DNA from: an uncultured beta proteobacterium
GTDB taxonomy: Bacteria > Pseudomonadota > Gammaproteobacteria > Burkholderiales > Rhodocyclaceae
Direction: 5' to 3'
DNA: 64,000 nt
Assembly (NCBI GenBank): GCA_903848955.1
Contig: CAINHS010000116.1
Coordinates: 1-64,000 of the forward strand
Of this stretch, positions 48,809 to 58,492 are shown in pieces (the stretch's first letter is position 1; each line of letters opens with the position of its first letter). Under the pieces are notes generated by a model. It ran no database searches, had not been told where the DNA came from, and saw only the letters and a list, made by a program, of their open reading frames with translations. The position numbers and the translations under genes are program-made.

Positions 48809-49795
48809 ATGGAGATCCTGCTCCAGCAGATCATCAACGGCCTCACCACCGGCAGCGTGTATGCGGTTGTAGCGCTGGGCTATACGATGGTTTACGGGGT
48901 TATCCAGCTGATCAATTTCGCCCACGGCGAAGTGGTGATGATCGGCGCCATGGTGGCTTTCTCCGTCATCACCGCACTGGCCGGCAGCGGTCTGCCGCCT
49001 TTGCTCATCGTCCTCGCGGGTGTGCTGGCGGCGATTCCGTCGTGCATGCTGATGGGTTATCTGCTCGAACGCGTGGCCTATCGTCCGCTGCGCCACGCGC
49101 CGCGACTGGCGCCGCTGATCACCGCAATCGGCATGTCCATCATCCTGCAGCACCTGGCCTTGCTCGCCTGGGGCCGCAATCCGCTGGCTTTTCCGCAGAT
49201 CATCGACAACCGGGTGTTCTCTGTGGGCGGCGCCGCGATCAGCACGGTACAGATCGCCATCATTCTCTTGTCATTGGTCATGATGGCCGGATTGAGCGGG
49301 TTCGTCTACCGCACCCGCTTCGGCATCGCCATCCGCGCCACCGCCGAGAATGTCCATGTTGCCGGCCTGATGGGCGTCAACGCCAACCGGGTGATCGCCG
49401 CCACCTTCGTCATCGGTGCCGCGCTCGGTGCCGTGGCCGGCGTGATGTACGGCAGCTACTACGGCATCGCCCACTACACGATGGGATTCAACCTCGGCCT
49501 CAAGGCATTTTCCGCGGCCGTGCTGGGCGGCATCGGCAACATCGCCGGCGCCATGCTCGGCGGCATTCTGCTGGGCCTGGTGGAGGCCCTCGGCACCGGC
49601 TACGTCGGCGAACTGACCGACCTCTGCGACTGGCCCCCGGCGCATGACTGGCTGACCGCACAATGCGCGGATGGCGGCAACTTCGTGCTGTTCGGCAGCA
49701 ACTACCAGGATGTGTTCGCCTTCCTGATGCTGATCCTGGTGCTGGTGTTCCGCCCCTCCGGCCTGCTCGGCGAACGCGTCTCGGAACGGGCATGA
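48809..49795 (+). CDS. livH: Branched-chain amino-acid ABC transporter permease LivH
   Basis: Inner-membrane permease (328 residues, about eight helices). The N-terminus QQIINGLTTGSVYAVVALGY and GLNLAGLMGVN-like IRATAENVHVAGLMGVNANR, NLGLKAFSAAVLGGIGNIAG are the LivH hallmarks. An insertion near the C-terminus (about 270-300, DLCDWPPAHDWLTAQCADGG) carries two cysteines and is longer than in E. coli LivH. Confidence 0.94.
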   Translation: MEILLQQIINGLTTGSVYAVVALGYTMVYGVIQLINFAHGEVVMIGAMVAFSVITALAGSGLPPLLIVLAGVLAAIPSCMLMGYLLERVAYRPLRHAPRLAPLITAIGMSIILQHLALLAWGRNPLAFPQIIDNRVFSVGGAAISTVQIAIILLSLVMMAGLSGFVYRTRFGIAIRATAENVHVAGLMGVNANRVIAATFVIGAALGAVAGVMYGSYYGIAHYTMGFNLGLKAFSAAVLGGIGNIAGAMLGGILLGLVEALGTGYVGELTDLCDWPPAHDWLTAQCADGGNFVLFGSNYQDVFAFLMLILVLVFRPSGLLGERVSERA

Positions 49796-49819
49796 CGACC
49801 TTATGAACCGAAGAACTTC

Positions 49820-49949
49820 ACCACAGAGACACAGAGACACAGAGAAAGGCGATAAATCAATTGCTTGTCGGGCGACAGGTTTCCGACTGATTGTCGATCC
49901 GGCTTGGCGACGTGACGCCCTTCTCTGTGTTCTCTGTGCCTCTGTGGTT
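49820..49949. repeat. CACAGAG-rich long inverted repeat between livH and livM
   Basis: The left arm repeats ACAGAG three times (ACCACAGAGACACAGAGACA...), the right arm is its complement (TTCTCTGTGTTCTCTGTGCC then TCTGTGGTT), with about 70 bases between. The arms pair over more than 25 bases. A shorter relative sits on the other side of livM (51034-51108). This type of CACAGAG element is seen in many environmental Proteobacteria; its right arm ends only 17 bases before the livM start. Confidence 0.8.
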
Positions 49950-49966
49950 CAACCGCGTTTTCCAGG

Positions 49967-51019
49967 ATGAAGACAAGCCGCGAGCGCATCGGCCTGGCCC
50001 TGGTCGCCATCGCGCTGATCGCCCTGCCTTTCGTCCTGGCTGCCGCCGGCACGGCCTGGGTACGCATCACCAACTTTGCCGTGCTGTTCGTCCTGCTTTC
50101 CCTCGGATTGAACATCGTGGTCGGCTTCGCCGGCCTGCTCGACCTCGGCTACGTGGCCTTCTTTGCCGTGGGTGCCTATGTCTACGCGCTGCTGGCCTCG
50201 CCGCATTTCGGCCTGCACCTGCCCTTCTGGCTCATCCTGCCGATCGGCGCCACGGTGGCCTGCATTGCCGGCGTGATGCTCGGCGCACCCACCCTGCGCC
50301 TGCGCGGCGATTATCTGGCGATCGTCACGCTGGGCTTCGGCGAGATCGTGCGCATCTTCATGAACAACCTCTCGGCGCCGATCAACCTGACCAACGGCCC
50401 GAAAGGCATCAACCGCATCGACCCGTTCCAGATCGGAGCGCTGAACTTTTCCGCCAGCGACACCATCGGCGGCCTGGTCTTCAGCGGGCCGATCAAGTAC
50501 TACTACTTTCTGCTGCTGGTGCTGCTGGCCGTCATCGTCATCAACCGGCGCCTGCAGGATTCGCGCATCGGCCGCGCCTGGGTGGCGATCCGCGAGGACG
50601 AGATCGCCGCCAAGGCGAGCGGCATCAACACCCGCAACATCAAGCTGCTGGCCTTTGCCATGGGCGCGTCCTTCGGCGGCGTCGCCGGCGGCATGTTCGC
50701 CGCGATCCAGGGCTTCGTCAGCCCGGAAAGCTTCGTCCTCAATGAATCCATCATGGTGCTGGCCATGGTGGTGCTGGGCGGCATGGGCAACATCTGGGGC
50801 GTGATTGCCGGCGCGCTGCTGTTGTCTTTCGTACCTGAACTGCTGCGCTACACTGTGGAACCGGCGCAGCGCGCGCTCTTCGGCAAGCTGCTGGTCGATC
50901 CGGAAGTGCTGCGCATGCTGGTCTTCGGGCTGGCTTTGGTGCTCACGATGCGCTTCCGCCCCGCCGGCCTCTGGCCGGAAACCAGGCATCGTCGCGAGAT
51001 GGACGAGAACCGGGCATGA
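49967..51019 (+). CDS. livM: Branched-chain amino-acid ABC transporter permease LivM
   Basis: Second permease (350 residues, about ten helices). It shows the LivM core ATLRLRGDYLAIVTLGFGEI and GRAWVAIREDEIAAKASGIN followed by NIKLLAFAMGASFGGVAGGM. No strong ribosome site (AGG directly before ATG), and CACAGAG repeats flank it on both sides, so its translation may depend on the surrounding RNA structure. Confidence 0.94.
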   Translation: MKTSRERIGLALVAIALIALPFVLAAAGTAWVRITNFAVLFVLLSLGLNIVVGFAGLLDLGYVAFFAVGAYVYALLASPHFGLHLPFWLILPIGATVACIAGVMLGAPTLRLRGDYLAIVTLGFGEIVRIFMNNLSAPINLTNGPKGINRIDPFQIGALNFSASDTIGGLVFSGPIKYYYFLLLVLLAVIVINRRLQDSRIGRAWVAIREDEIAAKASGINTRNIKLLAFAMGASFGGVAGGMFAAIQGFVSPESFVLNESIMVLAMVVLGGMGNIWGVIAGALLLSFVPELLRYTVEPAQRALFGKLLVDPEVLRMLVFGLALVLTMRFRPAGLWPETRHRREMDENRA

Positions 51020-51033
51020 CGTCAAAACCATTA

Positions 51034-51108
51034 GCCACAGAGTTCACAGAGAGCACAGAGAAACCCCTTCTGCTGCTTCTCTCTGTGGACTCTGTGACCT
51101 CTGTGGCC
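51034..51108. repeat. CACAGAG-rich inverted repeat between livM and livG
   Basis: GCCACAGAGTTCACAGAGAG pairs with its near-complement CTCTGTGGACTCTGTGACC...CTCTGTGGC, forming a stem of about 28 bases with few mismatches and a short central spacer. It is of the same family as the element at 49820-49949 and fills almost all of the gap between livM and livG, ending 14 bases before the livG start. Confidence 0.8.
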
Positions 51109-51121
51109 AAAAGGTTTTCCG

Positions 51122-51872
51122 ATGCCTGAAGTCCTGCTCGAGGCCAGCAACATAGGCAAGCGCTTCGGCGGCGTGCAGGCGCTGAAGGATGTCTCGCTGA
51201 CCATCCGCAGCGGCGAGATCTACGGTCTGATCGGCCCCAACGGCGCCGGCAAGACCACATTGTTCAACGTGTTTACGGGACTCTATCCGCGTGACAGCGG
51301 CGAGGTCCATTTCGCCTCTGCGCCGCTGAATCTGGCGAGCCCGCACGAGGTCGCCGCTGCCGGCATTGCACGCACCTTCCAGAACATCAGGCTGTTCGGA
51401 AACATGACGGCACTGGAGAACGTGATGGTCGGGCGTCACGTACGCACCCGTGCCGGGGTTCTCGGCGCCATCCTGCGCACCCGTGCCGAGCGCGCCGAAG
51501 AAGCGGGCATCCGCCGCCGCGCCGAGGAACTGCTGCATTACGTCGGCATTGCCGGTCATGCCGGTGATCTGGCACGGCAGCTTTCCTACGGCGATCAGCG
51601 CCGGCTGGAAATTGCCCGCGCCCTGGCCACCGATCCCAAACTGCTGGCGCTCGACGAACCCGCCGCCGGCATGAACGCCACCGAGACGGCGGCGCTGCGC
51701 CGCCTGATCGAAGGGCTGCGCCAGGATGGACTGACGGTGCTGCTGATCGAGCACGACGTCAAGCTGGTCCTGGGATTGTGCGACCGCGTCGCCGTGCTCG
51801 ACTACGGCGAGAAGATCGCCGAAGACGTGCCGGAAGTGGTGCGTGCCGATCCGAAAGTCATCGAGGCCTATC

Positions 51873-51892
<20 letters not shown>
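51122..51892 (+). CDS. livG: Branched-chain amino-acid ABC transporter ATP-binding protein LivG
   Basis: ABC ATPase of 256 residues. Walker A GPNGAGKTT, the LivG-type Q-loop region GIARTFQNIRLFGNMTALEN, signature LSYGDQRRLEIARALA (LSYG variant typical of LivG) and Walker B LLALDEPAAGMN. Pairs with LivF. Confidence 0.95.
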
Positions 51893-52586
<694 letters not shown>

Positions 52587-52668
52587 TTTCCGGGGAAATA
52601 CTGCGGCGCCCGGATGCAACACTTGCGGCAAAACAGTCCGGATGCCGGCGGGAACCGGCAAACAGTGA

Positions 52669-53715
52669 TCATGCGGGAACCGCGCCATCTATGGCGGTTG
52701 CATAGCTGAACGCATCGGCGAAAAACTCTTCCGGCGGCAAACCCTGCGCGGCGAATTCGCCGCGCGCAGCGTCGATCATGGCCGGCGCGCCGCAGGCGTA
52801 GACCTGGTACGCGGAAAGATCGGCATGGTCTTCCAGCACGGCGCGATGGGCCAGTCCGCAGCGTCCCTGCCAGCGATCCTCCGCTGCCGCCTCGGACAGC
52901 ACCGGTACGTAGCGGATATGTTTGTGCGCGGCGACCCATGCCGCAGGCAGGTCGGGCAGGTACAAGCCGGCGCGGTTGCGCGCACCCCAGTAGATTTCCA
53001 TCGGGCGCGTCATGCGACTGTGAATGGCGTGTTCCACCATGGCCTTGACAGGCGCGAAACCGGTGCCGCCGGCGAGCAGGATGACGGGTTTGGCCGAATC
53101 CTCGCGCAGGAAAAAGTTGCCGCAGGGGCCCTGGAAACGCAGGATGTCCTTTTCCCTCATGCTGCCAAAAACATGGCCGGTAAATTCGCCGCCGGGGATC
53201 AGGCGCACATGCAGTTGCAGGAAACCGTCGTCATGCGGCGCATTGGCAATCGAAAAAGCGCGACGCCGGCCGTCCTTGAGCAGAAACTCGATGTACTGGC
53301 CCGCCAGAAATTCCAGGCGCTCGCTGGCCGGCAACTTGAGGCTCAGCACCATCACGTCGTCCGCCATGCGTTCCATCTTCTGTACCCGGCAGGGCATGAT
53401 CCTGAGCGGAACCTCTTTGGCCGCGCCCGCCTCGCGCGATTCGAGCACCAGGTCGGAAAGCGGTCTGGCGCAACAGAACAAGGCCAGGCCGCCGGCGCGC
53501 TCCGCCGCGGAGAGGGCCTGCTCCTGCGCCAGTCCGTGATCCACCCGGCCGTCGACCACCCTGCCCTTGCAGGCGCCGCAGGCGCCATTGCCGCAGCCGT
53601 AGGGCAGCGCAAGACCGGCATCAAGCGCCGCCTGCAAAATTGTTTGGCTACCGTCGGCGCCAAAGCAGTCCCCGCCGGGCTGAAGCGTAACGCGGAATGA
53701 GCCAACTGGAGCCAT
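52669..53715 (-). CDS. 2Fe-2S ferredoxin-type NAD(P)H oxidoreductase (CDP-6-deoxyglucoseen reductase-like)
   Basis: A 348-residue electron-transfer flavoprotein: N-terminal plant-type 2Fe-2S domain with C41, C46, C49 ([15 protein letters not shown]) and a fourth Cys at 81/82, then an FAD domain (RAFSIANAP for RxYS) and an NAD(P) domain ([20 protein letters not shown]). Such proteins are often named after AscD, the CDP-6-deoxy-glucoseen reductase, but no deoxysugar genes are near, so a general reductase for an oxygenase or other acceptor is as likely. Divergent from the epimerase-like gene, with starts 15 bases apart. Confidence 0.88.
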   Translation of the reverse strand: MAPVGSFRVTLQPGGDCFGADGSQTILQAALDAGLALPYGCGNGACGACKGRVVDGRVDHGLAQEQALSAAERAGGLALFCCARPLSDLVLESREAGAAKEVPLRIMPCRVQKMERMADDVMVLSLKLPASERLEFLAGQYIEFLLKDGRRRAFSIANAPHDDGFLQLHVRLIPGGEFTGHVFGSMREKDILRFQGPCGNFFLREDSAKPVILLAGGTGFAPVKAMVEHAIHSRMTRPMEIYWGARNRAGLYLPDLPAAWVAAHKHIRYVPVLSEAAAEDRWQGRCGLAHRAVLEDHADLSAYQVYACGAPAMIDAARGEFAAQGLPPEEFFADAFSYATAIDGAVPA

Positions 53716-53729
53716 GCGATAATCGTCCG

Positions 53730-54596
53730 ATGCGTAGATTGCTGATAATCGGTTGCGGTGACGTAGTACGCCGCGCTTTGCCGCAACTCGTGCTGCGCTG
53801 GCACGTGCTGGCGCTGGTGCGCCGGCGCGACCCGCAACTGGCGACGCTGGGCATCACGCAGATCGAGGGCGATCTTGACCGGCCCGACACTCTGACACGA
53901 CTGGCCGGCATCGCGGATGCGGTGATCCACAGCGCGCCGCCGCCGCCGCAAGGTACCGGCGACGTACGCACCCAGAACCTGATAGCCATCCTGCGACGCG
54001 GCAAAAGTCTACCACGGCAGCTGGTCTACATCAGTACCAGCGGCGTCTATGGCGATTGCGGCGGCGACCGGGTAAGTGAGACACGGCAGCCCGCAGCACA
54101 GTCGGCGCGCGCGGCGCGGCGGGTGGATGCGGAACAACGTTTGCGCCAGTTCGGGCGCGAACGCGGACGTCACTGCCGCATCAGCATCCTGCGTGCGCCC
54201 GGCATCTATGCCGCCGACCGGCTGCCGCTGGAGCGCCTGCAGCGGCGCCTGCCGCTCATGCTTCATGCCGAAGACAGTCACACCAACCACATCCACGCCG
54301 ATGACCTCGGGCGCGCCTGCGTCGCGGCACTGGCTCATGGACGGGCGAACCGGATCTATAACATCAACGACGACTCGTCGCTGGCTATGGGCGAATGGTT
54401 TGACCTGCTGGCCGACGCCTTTGCGCTGCCGCGCGCGCCACGCCTGTCGCGTGAGGAGGTGCGTCGCGCAGTGCCGCCGCTGCAGTGGTCGTTCATGAGC
54501 GAATCGCGCCGCCTGGACAACACGCGAATGAAGCGGGAACTGCACCTGCGTCTGCACTACCCGACCGTGGCAACGGGAATCTCGGCCGCCCCATAG
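53730..54596 (+). CDS. NAD(P)-dependent epimerase/dehydratase family protein (YeeZ-like)
   Basis: Extended SDR fold, 288 residues. The nucleotide-binding start is LLIIGCGDVVRRALPQL (GxGxxG variant), with YISTSGVYGDCGG giving the S/Y catalytic region and RAPGIYAADRLPL downstream, as in YeeZ-type proteins. A GATAAT lies only about 10 bases before the ATG at 53730, so the mRNA may be nearly leaderless; an ATG at 53697 would overlap the divergent reductase gene. Substrate unknown. Confidence 0.82.
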   Translation: MRRLLIIGCGDVVRRALPQLVLRWHVLALVRRRDPQLATLGITQIEGDLDRPDTLTRLAGIADAVIHSAPPPPQGTGDVRTQNLIAILRRGKSLPRQLVYISTSGVYGDCGGDRVSETRQPAAQSARAARRVDAEQRLRQFGRERGRHCRISILRAPGIYAADRLPLERLQRRLPLMLHAEDSHTNHIHADDLGRACVAALAHGRANRIYNINDDSSLAMGEWFDLLADAFALPRAPRLSREEVRRAVPPLQWSFMSESRRLDNTRMKRELHLRLHYPTVATGISAAP

Positions 54597-54606
54597 AGGA
54601 AGCATC

Positions 54607-55023
54607 ATGCTCTGGATAAAAGCGTTTCATATCGTCTTCGTGGTGAGCTGGTTCGCCGGTCTCTTCTACCTGCCACGAATTTTCGTCAACCTGGCCATGG
54701 TGCCCGCCGACAGCAAGGCCGAACGCGAACGCCTGCTGCTGATGGCCGGGAAACTCTATCGCTTCATCACCCCGATCGGCGCGCTGGCAGTAGGGCTGGG
54801 CCTGTGGCTGTGGTTCGGCTTCGGCTTCGCCGGCGGCTGGCTGCATGCCAAGACAGCACTCGTCATCGGCCTGGTCGCATACCATTTCTGGTGCGGCAGG
54901 CTGCTCGCCGGCGTCGCCGCCGGCAGTTCGACGAAGACTCATGTCTGGTTTCGTTTCTTCAACGAAATGCCGGTATTGGCGCTGACGGCCATCTGCATCC
55001 TGGCGGTGGTGAAACCGTTCTAG
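54607..55023 (+). CDS. hemJ: Protoporphyrinogen IX oxidase HemJ (CopD-like family)
   Basis: Membrane protein of 138 residues with four helices. The HemJ signature is clear: WIKAFHIVFVVSWFAGLFYL with H8 and R24 (LPRIFV), and LHAKTALVIGLVAYH with K82. It converts protoporphyrinogen IX to protoporphyrin IX in heme synthesis. AGAGGAAG ribosome site, 10 bases after the epimerase-like gene. Confidence 0.88.
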   Translation: MLWIKAFHIVFVVSWFAGLFYLPRIFVNLAMVPADSKAERERLLLMAGKLYRFITPIGALAVGLGLWLWFGFGFAGGWLHAKTALVIGLVAYHFWCGRLLAGVAAGSSTKTHVWFRFFNEMPVLALTAICILAVVKPF

Positions 55024-55084
55024 TCGCGGCAGCCGCGCTAAAGGCCGATAATACCGGCGTTGGCCCTCACTGAAAGCTGCGCTC

Positions 55085-56278
55085 TTGAACCACTATTTTT
55101 CAACCTGCCCGCGCGGGCTCGAGTCGCTGCTCGCGGAAGACCTCGCCGCTGCCGGCGGCAAGGACATTGCGACGGTGCCGGGAGGTGTCGCGTGCAGCGG
55201 CAGCCTCGAAACCGGCTACCGCATCAACCTCGAGTCGCGCATTGCGACCCGCGTCTTGTCTCGCGTTGCGCAGGGCAGTTATCGCAACGAGGCCGGGGTT
55301 TACCAGCTGGCCTACGACGTCGATTGGTCGCGGCTATTTTCCGTGGATCGCTCGATCCGCGTCTATGTCACAGCGATCCGCTCGCCGCTGAAGAGCCTTG
55401 AGTTCATCACGCTGAAGGTCAAGGATGCCATCTGCGACCGCTTCCGCGCCGAGACCGGACGGCGCCCAAGCGTCAATACAAAAAATCCGGAGGTCCGCAT
55501 TCACCTCTTCATCACCGAACAGCAGGCGACCTTGTATCTCGACATGTCCGGTGAGCCTCTCTATGTGCGCGGCCACAAGCTGGCCAAGATCGGCGCGCCA
55601 CTCAAGGAAAACCTCGCCGCCGGCATCCTGCGCCTGGCCGGCTGGCTGCCGGGCACGCCGCTGCTCGACCCGATGTGCGGCAGCGGCACCTTCCTGCTCG
55701 AAGCCGCGCAGATCTGCCTCGACGACGCGCCAGGGCTGTCGCGCGAGCCGGGGAATTTCGGCTTCGAACATCTCAAGTCTTTTGACGCCGGCATCTGGCG
55801 CCAGCTGCAGCGCGCAGCCGCAGAAAGACGTCGCGAGGCTGTCGCCCTGCCGCTTTATGGCAGCGACATAGCGGCCGATGCCGTCGCACGCACGCGGCAA
55901 AATCTGGCCCATGCCGGGCTCGACAAACTGGTTACCCTGGAACAGGCCGACCTGCTGACGCGACCGGCGCCGGCGCCGGCGGGGACAATGGTGGCGAATC
56001 CGCCCTACGGCGAAAGACTGGGCAGCGAGGAAGAACTGGCCGCGTTCTACCCGCCTCTGGGCGATGCGCTGAAGCAGCGCTTTGCCGGCTGGAGTTGCTG
56101 GTTTCTGTCGGCCGACATGCGCTTGCCGAAGCTGATCCGGCTCCAGACCTCACGCAAGATTCCGCTCTACAACGGCGCGCTCGAATGCCGGCTTTACAAC
56201 ATCGAAATCGTCGCCGGCAGCAGGCGCGACAAAAAAAACCCGGTGCCGGCAGCGTACGAATCCCCGGGGCGCAACTAG
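55085..56278 (+). CDS. THUMP-domain 23S rRNA (guanine-N2) methyltransferase, RlmL type
   Basis: A 397-residue RNA methyltransferase: N-terminal ferredoxin-like and THUMP domains (about 1-155), then a Rossmann methyltransferase with LLDPMCGSGTFLLEAAQI and the catalytic NPPYGERLG. It corresponds to the RlmL half of the E. coli RlmKL fusion (m2G2445 of 23S rRNA); the RlmK half is absent. Start is TTG at 55085 (N-terminus NHYFSTCPRGLESLLAEDL). A GATAAT at 55047 may be its -10. The end overlaps the convergent gene by 4 bases. Confidence 0.88.
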   Translation: MNHYFSTCPRGLESLLAEDLAAAGGKDIATVPGGVACSGSLETGYRINLESRIATRVLSRVAQGSYRNEAGVYQLAYDVDWSRLFSVDRSIRVYVTAIRSPLKSLEFITLKVKDAICDRFRAETGRRPSVNTKNPEVRIHLFITEQQATLYLDMSGEPLYVRGHKLAKIGAPLKENLAAGILRLAGWLPGTPLLDPMCGSGTFLLEAAQICLDDAPGLSREPGNFGFEHLKSFDAGIWRQLQRAAAERRREAVALPLYGSDIAADAVARTRQNLAHAGLDKLVTLEQADLLTRPAPAPAGTMVANPPYGERLGSEEELAAFYPPLGDALKQRFAGWSCWFLSADMRLPKLIRLQTSRKIPLYNGALECRLYNIEIVAGSRRDKKNPVPAAYESPGRN

Positions 56279-56808
56279 ACCAGTGCTTTTACTGCCGGCC
56301 AGAAGAACTTGAAGCCCAGCACCAGAACGATCGCCCACGCCAGCCACCGGCTGCGTATCAGCATCCCCATCAACTGAACCAGGCCCTGCACCTGGCTGCT
56401 GGCAGTGGTTTCGGCCGGACGCATTGCCTTGGCTTCCACCCCGCGATGGGATCGGGTAATCGTATCGCGTGAAACCAGCGGATCGTCCAACGGGTCGATT
56501 CCCAGTCGCGCCTGATCGCCTTCGTCCACCAAACGATACGCTTCCTCGACTTTCAGGCTCAGTTTCGATGCCAGCGCCAGAGCGCGCAGCATCTTGTTGA
56601 CCTTTACCAGGAAAAGAATCTCGATGGCAACCTCTACCGGCAAGCCCTTGCGTGCGCCGTCGCGTGCATCCATCAGCAGAGCGCTCAGGAAAGCATCCAG
56701 TTCGGGGGTTCCCCAGATAGTGCAAATCTTCTGCGTCAGATGGCCGATGTCTTCCACCGCTGCGCGGCTGTCTGTCTGATCGGATCGATTCTGCATATCG
56801 GCAAGCAT
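56275..56808 (-). CDS. Hypothetical protein with C-terminal membrane helix
   Basis: A 177-residue protein that I do not recognise. Residues about 15-100 look helical and soluble (LTQKICTIWGTPELDAFLSA, ALALASKLSLKVEEAYRLVD); 100-145 is polar and probably disordered; 155-172 is a hydrophobic helix (SRWLAWAIVLVLGFKFF) near the C-terminus, so a tail-anchored topology is likely. There is no signal peptide. ATG at 56808, with a second ATG four codons later. It is convergent with the methyltransferase gene, overlapping 4 bases. Confidence 0.7.
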   Translation of the reverse strand: MLADMQNRSDQTDSRAAVEDIGHLTQKICTIWGTPELDAFLSALLMDARDGARKGLPVEVAIEILFLVKVNKMLRALALASKLSLKVEEAYRLVDEGDQARLGIDPLDDPLVSRDTITRSHRGVEAKAMRPAETTASSQVQGLVQLMGMLIRSRWLAWAIVLVLGFKFFWPAVKALV

Positions 56809-57211
56809 GGTCTGTGATCACATCCTGAATGCACGCCGCCATGCGGCGCTAGTTTGCCCGTCGCCGCATGGCGCGGCGGGCGACGGCGTCTCGTGTAATT
56901 ATACGATTACTGCTGTCGGGTTAAATAGTGAATTGATTCAGTTGTTTGTAGCGGATACCTAGCGGGGGAATGTACTCGGCGCCGGTAAGGCCGGGTGCGT
57001 TACCCCCCGAATTCGCCCGGGCAGTCCCGCGTCAGTCATGGCTTTCAGCAATTCACTCCATCCTCTCACCCGGCAACAGTGGCTACCCGTATAACTAAAG
57101 ATATGCCAAGAAGGAGACGAAAGAAATACCGCGATAACCTTAGCCTCACTACCGGGAAACAGGTATCAAGGCCCGCGAAAGCACACAGTATGGTGAATCA
57201 CGAAAAACGCT
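56809..57211. other. 403-base intergenic region without a supported gene
   Basis: Near the left end are two dyads: GCCGC-CAT-GCGGC and CCGTCGCC / GGCGACGG. Then comes an AT-rich tract with GTAAT-TATACG-ATTAC and TTAAATAGTGAATTGATTCA (about 56900-56945). A GC-rich patch CGGCGCCGGTAAGGCCGGG follows, and then a weakly open frame (56995-57282) that would overlap pilU. I see no ribosome site, tRNA, known riboswitch or terminator with T-run for either neighbour. Confidence 0.5.
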
Positions 57212-58348
57212 TTAGACGATATCCAGATGCTGGATGCCGGTATTGCGATCCATCGTCTGCGAATCCTTGCCGTACAGCTTGATCTGCAGGCGCACTTCGT
57301 TCATGGAATCGGCGAAGCGCAAAGCGTCGTCGTAGCTGATGCGCCCCTCCTCGAACAGATCGTAGAGCGCCATGTCGAAGGTCTTCATGCCGAGTTCCTT
57401 GGACTTCTTCATGACCTCCTTGATGCCGTGAATCTCTCCCTTGAATATCAGATCGGCGATCAGCGGCGAGTTGAGCAGGACTTCGACGGCGGCGGCACGG
57501 CCCTTGCCATCCTTGATGGGTATCAGGCGCTGAGACACAATGCCCTTGAGATTGAGCGACAGATCCATCAACAACTGCGGCCGGCGCTCCTCGGGGAAGA
57601 AGTTGATGATCCGGTCGATCGCCTGATTGGCGTTGTTGGCGTGCAGCGTACCCATTGCCAGGTGGCCTGTTTCGGCAAAGGCAATGGCGTGCTCCATCAC
57701 TTCCCGGTCGCGAATTTCGCCGATCAGGATGACATCGGGCGCCTGACGCAGGGTATTCTTCAATGCGATTTCCCATGAATCGGTATCGACGCCGACCTCA
57801 CGCTGGGTCACGATGCAGTTGCGGTGCTCATGGACATACTCGACCGGGTCTTCGATGGTGATGATGTGGCCGTAGCTGTTCTGATTGCGGTAACCGATCA
57901 TCGCCGCCAGCGAGGTCGATTTGCCGGAACCCGTGCCGCCGACAAACAGCACCAGGCCGCGCTTGGTCATCGCCACATCCTTCAGCACCGGCGGCAGTTT
58001 CAGATCATCGATTTCGGGAATCTGAACGTTGATGGTGCGCAGGATCATGCCCACCCGCCCCTGCTGAACAAAGGCATTGACGCGGAAGCGGCCGATACTG
58101 GCCGGCGAGATGGCGAAATTGCATTCCTTGCTCGCCTCGAACTCCGCCGCCTGCTTGTCATTCATGATGGCGCGGGCCAGTTCCTGAGAGTGCTGGGGTG
58201 ACAGCACTTGCGTGGTCGCCGGCGTCATCTTGCCGTCTATCTTCATGGCCGGCGGAAACCCGGCGGTGATGAACAAGTCGGAGCCCTTCTTCTGCATCAT
58301 CATGGTCAGAAGCTGGTACATGAATTTGAGGCCTTCGTCGCGTTCCAT
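57212..58348 (-). CDS. pilU: Type IV pilus twitching motility ATPase PilU
   Basis: PilT-dependent retraction ATPase (378 residues). Walker A GGTGSGKST, Walker B region DVILIGEIRDREVMEHAIAF, and His box GHLAMGTLHANNA. The longer C-terminal tail (MKKSKELGMKTFDMALYDLF through QHLDIV) is typical of PilU. Downstream of pilT on the same strand, with 123 bases between. Confidence 0.94.
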   Translation of the reverse strand: MERDEGLKFMYQLLTMMMQKKGSDLFITAGFPPAMKIDGKMTPATTQVLSPQHSQELARAIMNDKQAAEFEASKECNFAISPASIGRFRVNAFVQQGRVGMILRTINVQIPEIDDLKLPPVLKDVAMTKRGLVLFVGGTGSGKSTSLAAMIGYRNQNSYGHIITIEDPVEYVHEHRNCIVTQREVGVDTDSWEIALKNTLRQAPDVILIGEIRDREVMEHAIAFAETGHLAMGTLHANNANQAIDRIINFFPEERRPQLLMDLSLNLKGIVSQRLIPIKDGKGRAAAVEVLLNSPLIADLIFKGEIHGIKEVMKKSKELGMKTFDMALYDLFEEGRISYDDALRFADSMNEVRLQIKLYGKDSQTMDRNTGIQHLDIV

Positions 58349-58407
58349 GGTGCAAATCTCCGTTCGTTTCTTCGTACTCTAGCCGCGGCAGCGGCTCACA
58401 TCAGTAG

Positions 58408-58425
58408 CCTCCCCGCGAGGGGAGG
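58408..58425. repeat. C-stem/G-stem dyad between pilT and pilU
   Basis: CCTCCCC-GCGA-GGGGAGG, a perfect 7-bp dyad, with GATGGGAGGGGCGGG following. Similar in style to the dyads at 23188 and 33992. No T-run on either strand. Confidence 0.4.
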
Positions 58426-58452
58426 ATGGGAGGGGCGGGTGTAACTTGCCGC

Positions 58453-58492
58453 AAGGATAATTTCCCTGGCTTCAGCCCGGGAAATTATCCTT
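58453..58492 (-). repeat. Perfect 14-bp inverted repeat spanning the pilT stop codon
   Basis: AAGGATAATTTCCC (58453-58466) is complementary to GGGAAATTATCCTT (58479-58492), and GGC/GCC extend the stem beyond one mismatch to a TTCA loop. The right arm is the last coding part of pilT (Lys-Asp-Asn-Phe-Pro) and the stop TGA is in the loop. No T-run follows on the minus strand, so it may act as an mRNA 3'-end stabiliser or limit read-through into pilU. Confidence 0.7.

Noticed and set aside
49820-51108. CRISPR array, because of short repeated ACAGAG units
   Set aside because: Units are 6-9 bases, arranged as inverted repeats with no unique spacers, and no cas genes are present.
56995-57282. A 95-codon frame before pilU
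   Set aside because: It would overlap the pilU 3' end, has no ribosome site and no recognisable protein features.
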